Origin: Adiantum capillus-veneris
Lineage: Eukaryota > Streptophyta > Polypodiopsida > Polypodiales > Pteridaceae
Direction: 5' to 3'
DNA length: 64,000 nt
Assembly (NCBI GenBank): GCA_014529385.2
Contig: CM043957.1
Span: 88,601,881-88,665,880, forward strand
The translations under genes and the position numbers were made by a program. Under the pieces are notes generated by a model. That model did no database searches. It saw only the letters and a program-made list of their open reading frames with translations, and was not told the DNA's origin. Positions 36,301 to 50,363 of this stretch are shown piece after piece; the first letter of the stretch is position 1, and every line of letters begins with the position of its first letter.

Positions 36301-39300
36301 TGCCAGTTGATGAATGCACTGTATTATTGTATGCATACTCCACCAATGGCACATACTGCTCCCACTTTCCTTTATGCTCTGACACATAACACTTCAGCAG
36401 ATCTAGGATAGTAGAATTTGCCTCTTCTGACTGCCCATCTGTTTGAGGATGAAATGACGAAGAGAATTTGAGCGTGGTGCCCATATTCTCAAACAAGCCT
36501 CTCCAAAACAAACTTGTCATGCGTGGATCACGGTCGCTAACAATCGACTGTGGCATGCCATGATACTTGAAAATATTGCTCATAAACAAGTGTGCCATCT
36601 GATTGTGGGGGAGCAGGAGAGAGAGCCCACTTGCTATCCTATGCAATGAGAGTGAAGGAGAAGAGGAGGGTGGCGCAGAAGAAGCTCACGCAGAGAGAAA
36701 CGTGAGAGAGAGAGAGAATGCTCGTAAAAAATCTGGGAGAAGTCACGATAGTCCCAATTTGGGCTTGACCTTTGAGTATATGAGTAAGTGACTAGGGGGC
36801 CATTCTCACTTGGGCCCCCTCACTTATAAGTCATTTAACTTATAAGTTAATTAGTACAAGGCACTTAGGCCTTTATTCCCTAACAACCTCCCACCTAAAG
36901 GCAATGTACCTTGGGAGATCAAAGAATCAGCTAACTATGATACATCAGCTGATCATGCACTTACTCATCCAACACCCATCATCTGACGGCAATATGCAAA
37001 CCGCTCTGCTGGAAGACTCTTGGTCAAAAGATCTGCAGGATTGTCATCTGTGTGCACCTTGACAAGTGTAATGCTCTTGTCATCAAGCACACTCCTGATA
37101 AAATGATACTTCACCTCTATGTGCTTTGTCTTGGCATGAAAAACAGGATTCCTTGCAAGCATAATAGCACTCTGACTATCACAGTGTAGCACAGGAACCG
37201 ATGACTTAATGCCAAGCTCTTCTACCAAACGCATGAGCCACAAAGCTTCTTTGCATGCCTCAGTGGCAGCCACATACTCAGCCTCAGTGGTAGACAAAGC
37301 AACACATTTTTGCAGTCTAGAAATCCAAGAAACTGCACCTCCTGTGAATGTAAACACATATCCAGAGGTAGACTTCCTGCAATCTGGATGTCCAGCAAAA
37401 TCTGCATCTGTAAAGCCATGCACAGATGTCTCACTCTTCCCAAAACAAATGCACAAGTCTTTAGTGCCTTTCAAGTATCTCAAGATACACTTCACTGCTT
37501 CCCAATGCTTTTTGCCAGGATTGCTCATGTACCTGCTTACCACTCCCACCGCAAATGCAATGTCCGGACGTGTAGCAACCATAGCATACAGCAAACTGCC
37601 AACGGCTGATGCATAAGGAATCTTGGCCATTTCAGCCCGCATATCATCTGTGTTTGGGCAGTTATGTGCAGTCAGTTTTACATATGGAGGCAGCGGAGTA
37701 CCAAGTGCCTTTCCCCCATCCATATGAAAACGATGTAGCACCTTATTAACATAATCTCGTTGAGATAGATACAGACGCCTGTTGGGTCTATCTCGAGAGA
37801 TACGCATGCCCAAAATATGATTAGCATCACCAAGATCCTTCATGTCAAAGCGATTCTTTAAGCTTTGCTGTAATGCATCCAACTCCGTGACATTGTTACC
37901 CGCAATAAGCATGTCATCAACATACAAAATCAGCAATAGAAGAGATCCATCACTTGCCGTTTTGATATACAAACAGTGATCAGAATTACTTCTTTTGTAT
38001 TCTTGAGACCTCATGAATGTATCAAACTTGTGATACCATGCACGGGGAGACTGTTTCAAACCATACAAGCTCTTCAAGAGTCTACATACTTTCTTCTCTT
38101 GCCCCTTTGACACAAAACCTTCTGGCTGCATCATATAGATCATCTCAAGCAAATCGCCATGCAAAAACGCTGTTTTGACATCCATTTGCTTTAACTCCAT
38201 ATCTTCAGAAGCAACCAGGCCTAAAACAAGACGTAATGTGGCAAGCTTTACAACAGGAGAAAAAATCTCATCAAAATCCACACCATGCTTTTGCTTGTAC
38301 CCTTTAGCAACCAAACGTGCCTTGTACTTAGAAGAAGCATCAGATGTGACCTTGGTCTTGTAAACCCATTTACATGGCAGAGCCTTATGCCCTTTAGGCA
38401 AATCAACCAAGTCCCATGTATGGTTTTTCTCCAAAGACTGCATTTCCGAAACCATTGCTTTGAACCATTTCTTACTGTCTTCCCGTTGCATAGCCTCTTT
38501 ATAGCAAGACGGCTCACCACAATCAGTAAGCATGACATAGTCCAAAGACGGTTCATATCTATCGGGGGGCCTTGTCACCCGAGTAGACCTACGCACCCAA
38601 TGATCCATAACAGGTGGATTTTCAGCTTGTAAACCATCAAAAACAGCAGGCTGTTCAGCCGGTTGCATCGCAACAACGGGCGGTCTAGGAGCATCAACCT
38701 GTTCCCCTACCTATGGTGCATCAATGGCAACTTGTTGGGGCTGATTTTCAGCAGCTAATGGCTGATTTTCAGCACCATTTTCAGCATGTAAAGGCTGCTG
38801 AACATTGGGCCTTCTTGGCTGTCCATATGTAACATCTTCACGAAAAACAACCCGGCGCACTTCCTCGACCTTTGTGGGCTGTTTGTGCATGCAATTCTCA
38901 TTGAAGATGACATCATTGTTGTGTATGATTTTCCGTAATGCGGGATCCCATAATCTATACCCCATTTCACCATCCTCACATATCCTAGGAAAATGCATTT
39001 ATGAGACTTTGGTTCTAGCTTGGTGCGCAGTTCACTCCGGATGTGAACATAGGCCTCACAACCAAACACTCTTAAATGTGCATATGAGGGTGGCTTGCCA
39101 GACCACACCTCCTCAGGCACCTTTCCACCCAAAGCCTTGCTAGGTGAGCGATTAATCAAGTGAATAGCTGTTTGCACAGCTTCTGTCCAAAAACCATGAG
39201 GTAATGCAGCATGTGACAGCATATTCCGAACTTTCTCTTGGATAGTCCGGTTCAACCTCTCTGCAACTCCATTCTGAGAGGGATTAAAAGGAGCCGTGAG

Positions 39301-42300
39301 CTCTCTTTTAATACCTTTAGTAGCACAAAAGTCAATAAATGCTTTTGATACATACTCCCCCCCATTGTCTAAGCGCAAAGACCTAAGCTTCTTGTCAGTT
39401 TGATTCTCAACAAACGCAAGAAACTTCTTGAAAGTATCCAAAACATCGCTTTTAGCACGTATTGGATACACCCACACCTTACGTGTAGCGTCATCGATAA
39501 ACGAGACAAAATATTTCTTTCCCCCTAAGGACAACTGTGGCATTTCACATACATCGGAATGCACTAAGTCTAACCTGTCAGACTTCAAGGAAGAGACCTT
39601 TTGTGCGGTGTTTGACTGTGCTTACCATAAATACAGTGCTCACAATGAGAAAAATCAGCATACCTCAAACACGGCAAATAACCACAACTAGACAGAGTTT
39701 CCATTCCTCTTTTACTCATGTGTCCCAACCGGCCATGCCACAAAGAAACACTTGGCTGCTCGGTTACGGCGACAACATGGTCACGCACACTAGATACATG
39801 CAAAGGATACAAAGTGTCCGATTTACAACCCTTGGCTACAATCCGGGCCCCTTTACAAATTTTCCACTTGCTATCACCAAAAGTGGTGTGATAGCCTGCA
39901 TCATCTAGTTGCCCTGTACTAATCAAACTCTTCTTGAGTTGTGGCACATGGCGCACTTTGTGCAAAACAAAAGTCATACCATCAGCAAAGGAAAACTGGA
40001 CACTGCCAATACTTGCAATGTCACATGCATAGTTATCTCCCAAATAAACAGTGCCCTGCACCTCACCTGAGTACTGTGTAAACCAATCCCTATGAGGTGT
40101 TACATGAAAGGAGGCACCTGAATCAAGAATCCAAGTATGCATGTCCACATCAGAACCCATAGCAAGGGTATGTGCATCCACAGAAGAGGCATTGAGTACA
40201 TCAGTGCTGCTGTCACTGTCACAACTTCTAGCAACATTGATTTCCTCAATCAACACAGTGCTCTTCTTGGCATTTCCCTTGTCCTTTGCATCAGTTTCAG
40301 CACCCTTGTTCTTCTCTTTCTTCCACTCATAGCATTCCCGTTTATAATGCCCTTTCTTTCCACAATGATGACACACAACATCTTTCCTACGAGATTTGCT
40401 GCGTGCCCTGTCCTTTCTGTCAGATTTCTCCCTCTGTTGAGACCTGCCTCTCAAGTGCAAAGCATTAGAAGACCCACCTGTGGTGTTCTTCCTGTTCATC
40501 TCTTCCATCAAGAGAGAACTCTCTACATCTGCATACTTAAGTGACGCACTTGAGTTACTAAGAGCTGTCCGGAATACATCCCAACTCTCGGGCAATGTGC
40601 ATAGCAGAAAAGTAGTCTTGAACTCCTCATCAATCGTGAATTTCAGCTCTGTCAGTTGGCTGAAAATAGAATTGAATTCATTGAGGTGCACTGACATGTG
40701 CGTGCCCTCCTTCATGCGGAGATCCATAAGCTTCTTAAGCCAATACACTTTACTGGCAGCACTCTGCTGTGCATACAACTCGTCTAAACGCTTCCACATG
40801 CCCCATGCTGTCTGCTCATTCTCTACATTGAAGAGTAAATTGTCAGACACCGAAAGCGTGATCGTGGAGCGAGCCAACTCGTCCACTTCTTCTCATTCTT
40901 CAACCTCCATATCAACCGGTTTCACACCCTGTAACTTAATAGGTTTTGCCTGTTTCTTCTGCAACATCACATTATAACATTGCTTCTTCCATATAGCAAA
41001 GTTATGGGCACCTTCAAGCTTGCGAATGTGCAACAAATTGCCACTTTCACTGCTAGAAGCCATTCTGAGTGATTGCAAACACTGAAACCCTGTTTTGCCG
41101 ACCTAAACACGCCCAAATGTGCGCAATCGGGCAAAAAACAGCTTGCTGTTATAGAAAAACAGCGAGCAAATTTCACGCGAAATCACCCCAAAACGGCGTA
41201 CATTCACTGCCAAACCCTTACCAAAGGTTTCCACAAGGTGTATACATCATTTGCTTGCTGAAATTCCCTGTTTTGGGGCAAAAATCGGACCTGTAAATAC
41301 CTGTTTTGCTGAATTTTCAGAACCTCGTTGGTGGAAACACTTGTAAGATTGACCTGTGAGACCTGCCCTAATGAAATTGCATCAAATTGACCCCGAAATT
41401 GGTCAATTTCAGCAGAAATAGACTGCTGTTCGCCAGTTTTTGAAACCCTAATTTTGGGGAAACTGTCATCGGAGGTCGATTCTACACGGTGAGAGGATCC
41501 CTTCGCGACCGAGTTGATCGAAAACGGTTGAATATCCTTCCCGCAGCGAGCAAGAACAGAATTCTGATCTGTGTTGCGAAAAAGGTTCTCTTGGAAACCC
41601 TAAAGCTCTGATACCATGTGTGGGGGAGCAGGAGAGAGAGCCCACTTGCTATCCTATGCAATGAGAGTGAAGGAGAAGAGGAGGGTGGCGCAGAAGAAGC
41701 TCACGCAGAGAGAAACGTGAGAGAGAGAGAGAACGCTCGTAAAAAATCTGGGAGAAGTCACAATAGTCCCAATTTGGGCTTGACCTTTGAGTATATGAGT
41801 AAGTGACTAGGGGGCCATTCACACTTGGGCCCCCTTACTTATAAGTCATTTAACTTATAAGTTAATTAGTACAAGGCACTTAGGCCTTTATTCCCTAACA
41901 CTGATCTGGTTTTATCTTCTTCCTGACAGGAATAAAATGAGCCCGTTTGCTGAATCTGCAAATAATGGTCCAAATACCATCGTTTCCTGTCTGTGTTCTC
42001 GGAAGATCAAAGATAAAATCCATAGCAATACTTTCCCATGGTTTATCTGGAATAGGTAGTGGTTGCAATAACCCTGGTGCCTTTTGCCTGTCAAACTTGA
42101 CCTTTTGGCATATTAGGCATTCTCGCACAAAGGCATCCACATCCCTTCTCAATGTAGGCCAATAGAAGAATGTCTCAACCGCTTTAACTGTAGCATCGAT
42201 ACCACGATGCCCTGCATACGGTGGGACATGACTCTCTTCCATAACTTTGCGTCGCAATGGCTTTGTGACACACAATCTGCCATGCATCATCATGAACCCG

Positions 42301-45300
42301 TCTTTAAGAAGATAGTGTTCATGACGTTGTCCATCCATTAGCTGCTTTAAGACCCTTGCAAAATCTTCATCATTTGCATATTGTTCTCTCATATCATCAA
42401 GTTCATGATGATAAGGAATCGACACAGCTGAAATTTGTGGCTTCCTTGACAAGGCATCAGCCACAACGTTCTTCTTGCCTTCCACATGCACAATCTGAAA
42501 ATGAAACATGGACAAGATATTTGCCCATCGCATATGCTTCTCAGATAACTTTGTCTGTGTCAAGAAGTACCGCAAGGTCTGATGGTCCGTTTGGACAACA
42601 AAGTCTGCACCTAGCAAGTAGTGTTTCCAACTTAAGAGCGCATGAATCACAGCCAGTAACTCTTTCTCATAGACCTGCATGGTCATCTCTGGCCCTTGCA
42701 AAATTCTGCTCTCATAGGCTACTATCCTGCCATCTTGCATTAGCACTGCACCAATGCTACTACCGCAGGCATCACACTGGACCACAAATGACTTCCTAAG
42801 ATCTGGCAACACAATGACTGGATCTGAAGTCATCTTTTCCTTTAAGAGATTAAAAGCTGAAATCTCTTTTTGTGTCCATCTAAAGGTGACTGCCTTCTTT
42901 TGAAGAGCATGTAAAGGTGAAGCAATCTCAACGAAATTTCGGATAAACCTTCTGTAATAGGAGCATAGTCCCAAAAAGCTTCGGACATCATGCACCGTCT
43001 TCAAATTTGGCCATGACTTGATCGCTTCAACTTTCGCAGGATCCATTCTGACACCATCCTTTGAGACAATGTGTCCCAGAAAGTGAATCTCTTCCAGAAA
43101 AAACTCACTTTTCTTTGCATTGATGAGCAACCTATGACTGCGTAGCTCTTTGAACACAATGGCCAAGTGATGCCTATGCTCCTCTTCATTCTTTGAGTAG
43201 ACTATCATGTCATCAAAGAATGTACCAACAAACTGCTGGTGTGGATAGAAAATTCTGTCCATCATCCTATTGAACGTAGCAGGAGCATTTGTGAGACCAA
43301 AGGGCATCACTAAAAATTCGTAAAGGCCAAACGTTGTTCTAAAAGCAGTCTTGTGCACATCCTCTGATCTAATGCGGATCTGATGGTACCCACTCTTTAG
43401 ATCTATCCTGCTAAACATAGCTGCTGCTCCTAATTTGTCCATAATATCATCAATTCTAGGTATAGGGAACCTATTCTTGATGGTATTCTTGTTCAGTGCA
43501 TGGTAGTCGATGCACATACGCCATGAGCCATCCTTTTTCTGCACCAACAACACTGGAGAACAGAATGGAGATGAACTGGGCTGAATCAGCCCCTTTTCTA
43601 ACAGCTCCTGTACTTGGCCCATTATCTCTTTCTGTTGAGCCGCACTAACCCTGTACGGAGGCTTATTTGGTGGGCTACTGCCTGGCACCAAATCTATCGC
43701 ATGGTCCTCGGGTCTCTCTGGCGGTAATTGAGACGGTAATGAATCGGAAAAACAGTCACTGTACTGTTGTAAAAACATTGACCTTTCTTTATCTAGCACA
43801 GATAAATTTGATTCATCACAATCTGACACTTCACGTGCAAAAACCAAGTACGCAGAAAGATGCTTTTTCATTACAGAAGTAATAGCAGAAGCTGATACAG
43901 TAGGAATAGACTCCCCTTTAAGCTTTACATCCAGAATGTGAGTCTTTCCCCTGCTCTGTACAGTGATCTTTTTGTTGTAGGCATCCATGATTCCTTGTAC
44001 ACGAAACAACCAAGGAATACCTAACAACACATCACATCCGTCCAGTGGCATGATGTAAAATTCTTCAGCATCTACATAGGACTGGATATGTAGACGCAAC
44101 TTTCCAATGATGGGTGTCACAGCCTCTGTATGGCCAGGACATGCCAAACCTGCCTCTGCTGTATACCCCATCTCTTCAGGTCTGATTCCCAACTTTGAAG
44201 CCAATTCTGGGGAAATGAAGTTGGCTTTGGCACCTGGATCAAAGAAGATAAGCACTGTTTGATCCCTAACCTTTCCCCATGCTCTGCAAAGCTCACTTGC
44301 ATCTGAATTTGGCTTGTCGCCCACCATATCTGGCACTAGACCAGCCATGGGCTTCTTTCCTTTCTTGTCTTCCTTGTCATCAGAATCAGCTGGCCTTTTC
44401 TTTGTAGGACAATTGTAAGCAATGTGGCCAGGCTGCTCACATATAAAGCATTTGTTCTCTGTCCTCAGGACCTTCTTTTGCTCTTCTGACTTGCGAGGAA
44501 AACGTCTTTTCCATTTCTTTGCTGGTCCTTTTTCTGATTCAGCCGTAGCTTTATCTGAAACCGGCCCGTAGGGCGGTAGGCGTTGGCTTTCACCCGAAAT
44601 TCTTTACTTTATACACACACACAGAGCACTTTGCAAAGAGAACCTGTAATGGGAATTAACACTTAATCGCACACACGGCTCGGAAGCTAGAATGCTCCGA
44701 GCAGACGCCGACAACCTGTAGGCCCCAAAATTGGCGCCCCTTTCGGTATTTCTTTATTCTTTAGGAGGGTAAATTACAAGGTAAGGTCCTGGGAATCCTT
44801 CACGTGTATCCACCTAGATACCATTTGATTTGGCCAAATTTCGGCAGCATAACAGCCCCAAAACTTGCGCGAAACCAATTCCCCTGCTGGAACTCGCTTG
44901 CACTGTCGTATACCCTCTGATTCCTGTCCAAAAACAGTAAATTCAGCACGCTGTATTTACTGGTTTTTGCCCTGTTTTCAGCCCCAAACAGTCCCCTAAC
45001 TGTCCTTTGCCAGTGGGGCACGATTCCCAATGATCCTGGCGTCCGTATGGCTGAAAAACAGTGAATTTACAGTGCATACACAGCGCTGATTTTGCACCTG
45101 TACGGTGAGGTTATGACCCTCACCAGTGCCTGCTTTGGAGCAGCAGTTAGCTACCCCTGTTCCTGCTCAAGGAGGCTCTTGCCTCAACACAAAAGCATGA
45201 ACCCACACAACTGTACATCAGTCAAATGAGTAGCCCTCTTGTGGGGCATCACATAACTGCACGTAGGGGAGAAAGAGAGCAGTATGTAGCGTGCGGGGCA

Positions 45301-48300
45301 TCACTCCCGTCACCATACTGTACATAGAGGGTAAGGTAAGCATTCCATAGCTTCTGTACCTGTTGCAATCCGCCTGTGGCTGAAAATGGCGCCCCCTTTG
45401 TTGATATGCAGCTCGTTTTTGCCTCCCAGAGTGGCAGAATCGCTCACAAGCTGACACGTCGCCCAGTTTCCGAGTTTGGGCTTTCCTTGCTAAAAATATC
45501 TCAACTGGTGCGTCAGTTGACTTCGTGGCAGAGTTGTAAAGTGTTCCCCTAGTCATACCAAAGGTAATGACGCGAACACATTTCGTGGCCCAAAATAGCA
45601 GTTCCCTAAATTTTAGGAGATGCTTCCGTTGGGCTCCCACTGGTCTTCTGACCATCTATCCTCATTGGGACCGCATCCAAAAATGCAATGTGGCCCAACT
45701 GTCGGATACTTTTTGTTGGTAGTCCCACCTTGACTTTACGCCTTAATTGAGTTCACTTCCTAGTATCCACCAACTTGCTAAGTGCGACGGGGGGACCTAT
45801 ATGATCTTGCTCTGAGCCTAGACATCCTCTTACCATACGAATTCCAGTGCCGACCACTTCCCGTCTGCGGGTGAATCTACCGTTCACATTGGCCATACAA
45901 TGTCCGACCGTTTGCTACTTCAAAAAGAGGGTCTCAAAACAAATAAAATAAACCCCATTGGAAAGAAACCAACAACCAAGGTTAGCAGTTGCCACATCTC
46001 TGTGACATGGTTAATAACTGCCACGTCCTCGTGACATTATCTTTCCTGCGTTGGCTGACTCCTGAGTCCCTTTAGGAGTCTCATTGGGAACGTGCTTCTT
46101 GGCTGAATTTTTCTTGCCTGATCCTGCCTTGACGCCAGTGTTAAATTCACAATCTTCTCCCTTGAGCAAACCATTGCTAGTGTTTGCTACCTCGATGAGC
46201 TGCGTCAAAGTAGTGACTTTTGTCTTCGTGCAGTATTTTCTCAATCCTTTGGGTAGGCCACAACAGTATTTTTCAATCTGTTCTGTCAATGGCACAAACC
46301 TATAGGAAGTTACTGGAAGTAGAGCTTTCCAAAACTTCCGATTGTAATCATCCAGATTTCTGCAAGTGGCAGCATTTAGCTAGTGCCATTCTGTCATGAC
46401 ATCTGCTTCAAAGTCATTAGATAACCATGCTGCTGCAAAAATCTGCTTGAAGTAAATCCATGTGGACGGAGCTTGCCCTTGAAGCAATAAAGTTGTCCAC
46501 CATTGTCCCGCATTCCCTGTCAAGAAAGTGGTTGCCTTGCGGACCTTTGAAGCCTCTGTAAAGTTTCCCCCTGCATAGGCCTTGTCAAACTGCTGGAGGA
46601 ATGAGAGAGCCTTCTTCTTGTCATCAAACCCTGTAAAGGTTGTGAATGTCACACCTTTGCCACCTTCTTTGTACGGAGTTGGCCTCTCCAGCGGTGTTAA
46701 ATTGTCATATGGAAGTGACTGAAACATGGGAACACTATTAGGGTTCATCTGTGTTCCTTGGCCGCTATTAACTTGACTTGGAAATGCCATATTTGGCTGC
46801 TGATTTGTAATTCCAGCCATACCAAAATTTGCCTGTGGCATCCCAAATTGGCCCTGAGTGCTCTGAAACCGTGGTTGCATACCCATGACACTGTACATGG
46901 GGTTAGGCATCATCGTTTGAGCACCCTCAAACACTGTTCCTGGCGTGTAAAACTGATTTCCAGGTGCATGACCAGCCATGCTCTGGAATACGGATCCACC
47001 TCCAAAATAGCCAGGGTGTACTGAAGGTGGTGCGAAGACTTGTTGCGTAGCCTGTAGGTTGCTTCCCTGCCCATTAGAACCAGCTATAGGCTACTGAAAG
47101 GTGGCGGGCTGAATTGGTACAGCTTGAAAAACTAGCATCTCAGCCACCTGTTCTTGCACCTTAGGCATAGGTTGTGGAGACTGCATGTTCTCCGTCAAGT
47201 GTACAGGTGTTTCCATTGACTGTGCGGTATGAATCACCTGTGCTCGAGCCTTAACAGGCTTTTGAATATGATCCAGTGACCCAACTTGCTGAGATGGAAC
47301 AGGAGGTTGCAGAAAGGCTAAAAACCTTGGGTTATGCATTACTTGTGTAAACATAGCCACAGCAGTAGCCAACTGGGTCCTGAATATATCGTCATCTGTC
47401 TGTGGTGGTCTTGAGGACTCACCCACTTCATGTGTCTGTTGACCCTGTGAAGAGGAAACCTCTTCAGTCACATCATATGGTCTGTCAGCCATAATTGCAA
47501 TTCCCTGTGTCTGGTCTATGATCCCCTGTGTCTTCAAGCCCAAACCTGACCAAGGCTCACTTCTATGGGAAAAAGTGATTTTATCCCATCGATGGAACCA
47601 TGTAACCGGCCTGTTCAATCCAAAAAGGGCGGTAATCTTTACTTCAAACCTTGATTTAGCTTTCACCCATTATTAGTCGTCTATTTTACCTGTACTTTCA
47701 AGACACAACAAAGGGGAGAGGGATACAGGCTGCTAGATTGCACCTGTATGAGTAGACGGACACCAGATTGGCCCCTAACTTAGGTGCCCCTTTCGGTATT
47801 TCTTTATTGTTCAAAAGAGGGAATAAACGCTGTGGTTCCCTACAAGCTGCCCCGCACAAACTCGGCTGAATTTCCACTGTTCCAGCCCGATTTCGGCAGC
47901 ATAACTATACTAGAACCCTTCACAGTCAGTATTCCCACGCATTGACCGACTTCCCGACGCATACGGGCACTTTGCAAAACCTGGCGAGAATCTGCAGCAC
48001 GCTGAATTCTCTGTTTTCAGCCCTGAAAATGCGCCAGATCACCTGTACAGCGGTCCCCTTGCGTCCCCGAACCTCCTGGGGGTATTAGGGTCTGTTTAGG
48101 GCCAAAACCCTAAACCTGCAAAAATACACAGCAGGCTGTAATTCACTGTTTCGGGCTCCGTTTCGAGTGCCGGTCGCATCCGTAGCAAGTCCTCGAGCTC
48201 CCGCACCTGTAGGGCTACTTGCCCTTTGAATCGGACGAGATTTCTGGCGTGAAACCTCTCCGAATTCACCTGTACCTGCGGGGGGATTAGCCGCTAGCTA

Positions 48301-50289
48301 ATCCAGTACCTGTGCAAGAGGCTCTTGCCTCGGCAATCGCGCATGAACCCACACAACTGTACATTGGTCAAATGAAGAGCCCACTAGAGGGGCATAACAT
48401 ATTGCCAAAGGGGAGAGAGAGGGCAGTGCGTAGCGTGCAGGGCATCACTCCTGGCACCGCACTGTGCATAAGAGGGAAAGCAAGCACTCCATAGCTCTTA
48501 ACCTGTGACAAATCTGAAAATGAGGCTCTCCCCCTCCTAAATTCAGCGCCACTTCTTGTTGCATGAGGGAAGTGCACCAGAAGGTGCCACTTGTCACATT
48601 TACAAGCATTTTCCCGTTTCGGGGTTGCCGTCTAAAAATATCCCAACCGGTTGCCCAGTTGACTTCACGGCAGAGTAAGAAAATGTTCCCCTTGTCATTC
48701 CGGAGGTAATGACGTCAACACATTTTCAGGTCCCAAAATAGCAGTTCCCTAAATTTTAGGAGATGCTGCCATTGTATCTTTCTAGGTCATCCGACCCTCT
48801 TTGTACACTACGGCCACATCCAGAACTGAAATGTAGCCTCTGTAGCAAAGGATTCCACTTTGGCTAGTCAATGACCCCACTTGGCTAACCATAGTCCTTG
48901 TCCAACCTTAGTGCTCTCTTGCCCTCAAGCCTGGACTCCCTCTGGACAGTTCCACACTAGCTATGCAATGCAGGGCAGTTAGATTTCCCGAGGGGTGTTT
49001 CCAAAAAGTGAAAGTAAATAGATAATAAGAAAGAAATCAACAAAAAGGATAGATAGTAGTCACATGCTGGTGACACCACCTCTTATAGGTCATTTATTAA
49101 TAAGTGACTTTTCATTTACCCTTGTTGGAATGTAGGTAGGGCAAATGGCTAAAGGAACTATAAAAAACCCAAGGCGCTCAGTAGAGAGCAGATGAATGCA
49201 GAGACACAAGGAGGCAGGCACCCGATCGGCAACACCTCAGGCTTCTCTAGCTCTTTCAAGATCAGCTCAACGTTTTTAGCATCACAAAACCAGCGTTTTC
49301 AGCCCATAAAACCAGCGTTTTCAGATCAGCCTGGAACCTCGCCGTACCGCACCCTTGTCAGTTGCAGAACCTCGCCGCATCGACCATCAGCACCCAGATC
49401 AGCTTAACGTTTTTGGTTTCAGCCCAAAGCAGCCAGCGCTTTGCAGATTCAGCCCAGATCAGCTAGCGTTTTTGCATCCTAGCTTCGCATGCATTGGCGG
49501 TTGCAGATCCTCCCCGGAGATTGCAGATCCACAGCAGAAGTACCTAGCGTTTTCAGATTTCAGCCTTGACATTGTCGTCGTCGACACTATCGTCGTCGTC
49601 GACATCATCGTCATCAAGTACCACAACATCAGTACCCATTAGCATCAGCATCTCAACATCCAGTCATTGTATGAGCATTTGTGCAAGAATAAAGAAAGTA
49701 CTTTGCTTTGGCAACAGAGCGAGGGGGCCCTTGAGAGTTGGGACCCGACATCCATGTGTCTTCTCTTTTCTCTCTCTTTCTTTCAGTTCCTTCAAGTGAA
49801 GTAAAGTGTCCCTTGTGTTTGTGCGGAGTACTAGATCCGAGCTAAATCCATAAACACTTCCGTTGCACCTGACAAAAATGAAGTAAGTGAAAGACTAAAG
49901 ACTAAAATTATCATCAGACTAAAATCATCATCATCATCGTCAATGCCCCAGGATGCTTAGCATTGGGCGTTGTCCGAGAAAGTATTGCATCGGTTGGTGA
50001 AGAGCTTCGTCAATGTCCGCCTCTGTAAATAGTCGTACTGGGCGTCTCCCATATCGTGCTAGAATAGTCCTGATCCTCTGGTAAAGCCTCCATCGATGTC
50101 GTGGTCGCCCTCATAGACGTGGGCATCTAGCTCTCCCGAGCTCCGTGGCTTTGTCCACTAATATACCTTTGGTATAAGTGGACTTTGAAGTCTGTTATGA
50201 GGCATGCTCATCTGGCTGGTGAGTCCCTGCTCTAGAGAGAGAAAGAAGAAGAAGAAGAAGAAGAAGAAGAGAATTTTAACGTCGTAGGA

Positions 50290-50363
<74 letters not shown>

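Larger units (their letters stand above)
36604..41900 (-). mobile_element. Ty1/copia element F inside C integrase, TSD CTGAT
   Basis: 5,297 bp with 282-bp LTRs (36,604-36,885 and 41,619-41,900), flanked by CTGAT on both sides (36,599-36,603 and 41,901-41,905). The LTRs differ at about four sites by eye. The order gag, protease, integrase, RT, RNase H is copia. Removing it and one CTGAT rejoins C integrase in frame. The coding region has two one-base frameshifts and two in-frame stops, so this copy is probably inactive. Confidence 0.97.
33594..49075 (-). mobile_element. Ty3/gypsy chromovirus C, complete, TSD CCACC
   Basis: 15.5 kb including inserts; about 8.7 kb without F and G. Two 1,475-bp LTRs differ at about eight sites by eye, so the insertion is young. 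CCACC flanks both ends (33,589-33,593 and 49,076-49,080). Order on the minus strand: 5' LTR, primer site, gag with zinc knuckle, protease, RT, RNase H, integrase, chromodomain, PPT, 3' LTR. Copia F interrupts integrase and solo LTR G interrupts gag. Three TAG stops, all consistent with CAG to TAG, are the main lesions seen by eye. Confidence 0.95.

Noticed and set aside
37209-37616. 135-codon plus-strand frame
   Set aside because: Shadow of element F RNase H/RT.
42356-42799. 147-codon plus-strand frame
   Set aside because: Shadow of element C RNase H on the other strand.
49124-49878. firm call of a copia solo LTR
   Set aside because: TG start, TATA and CA end are present, but the flanking bases do not match as a target-site duplication.
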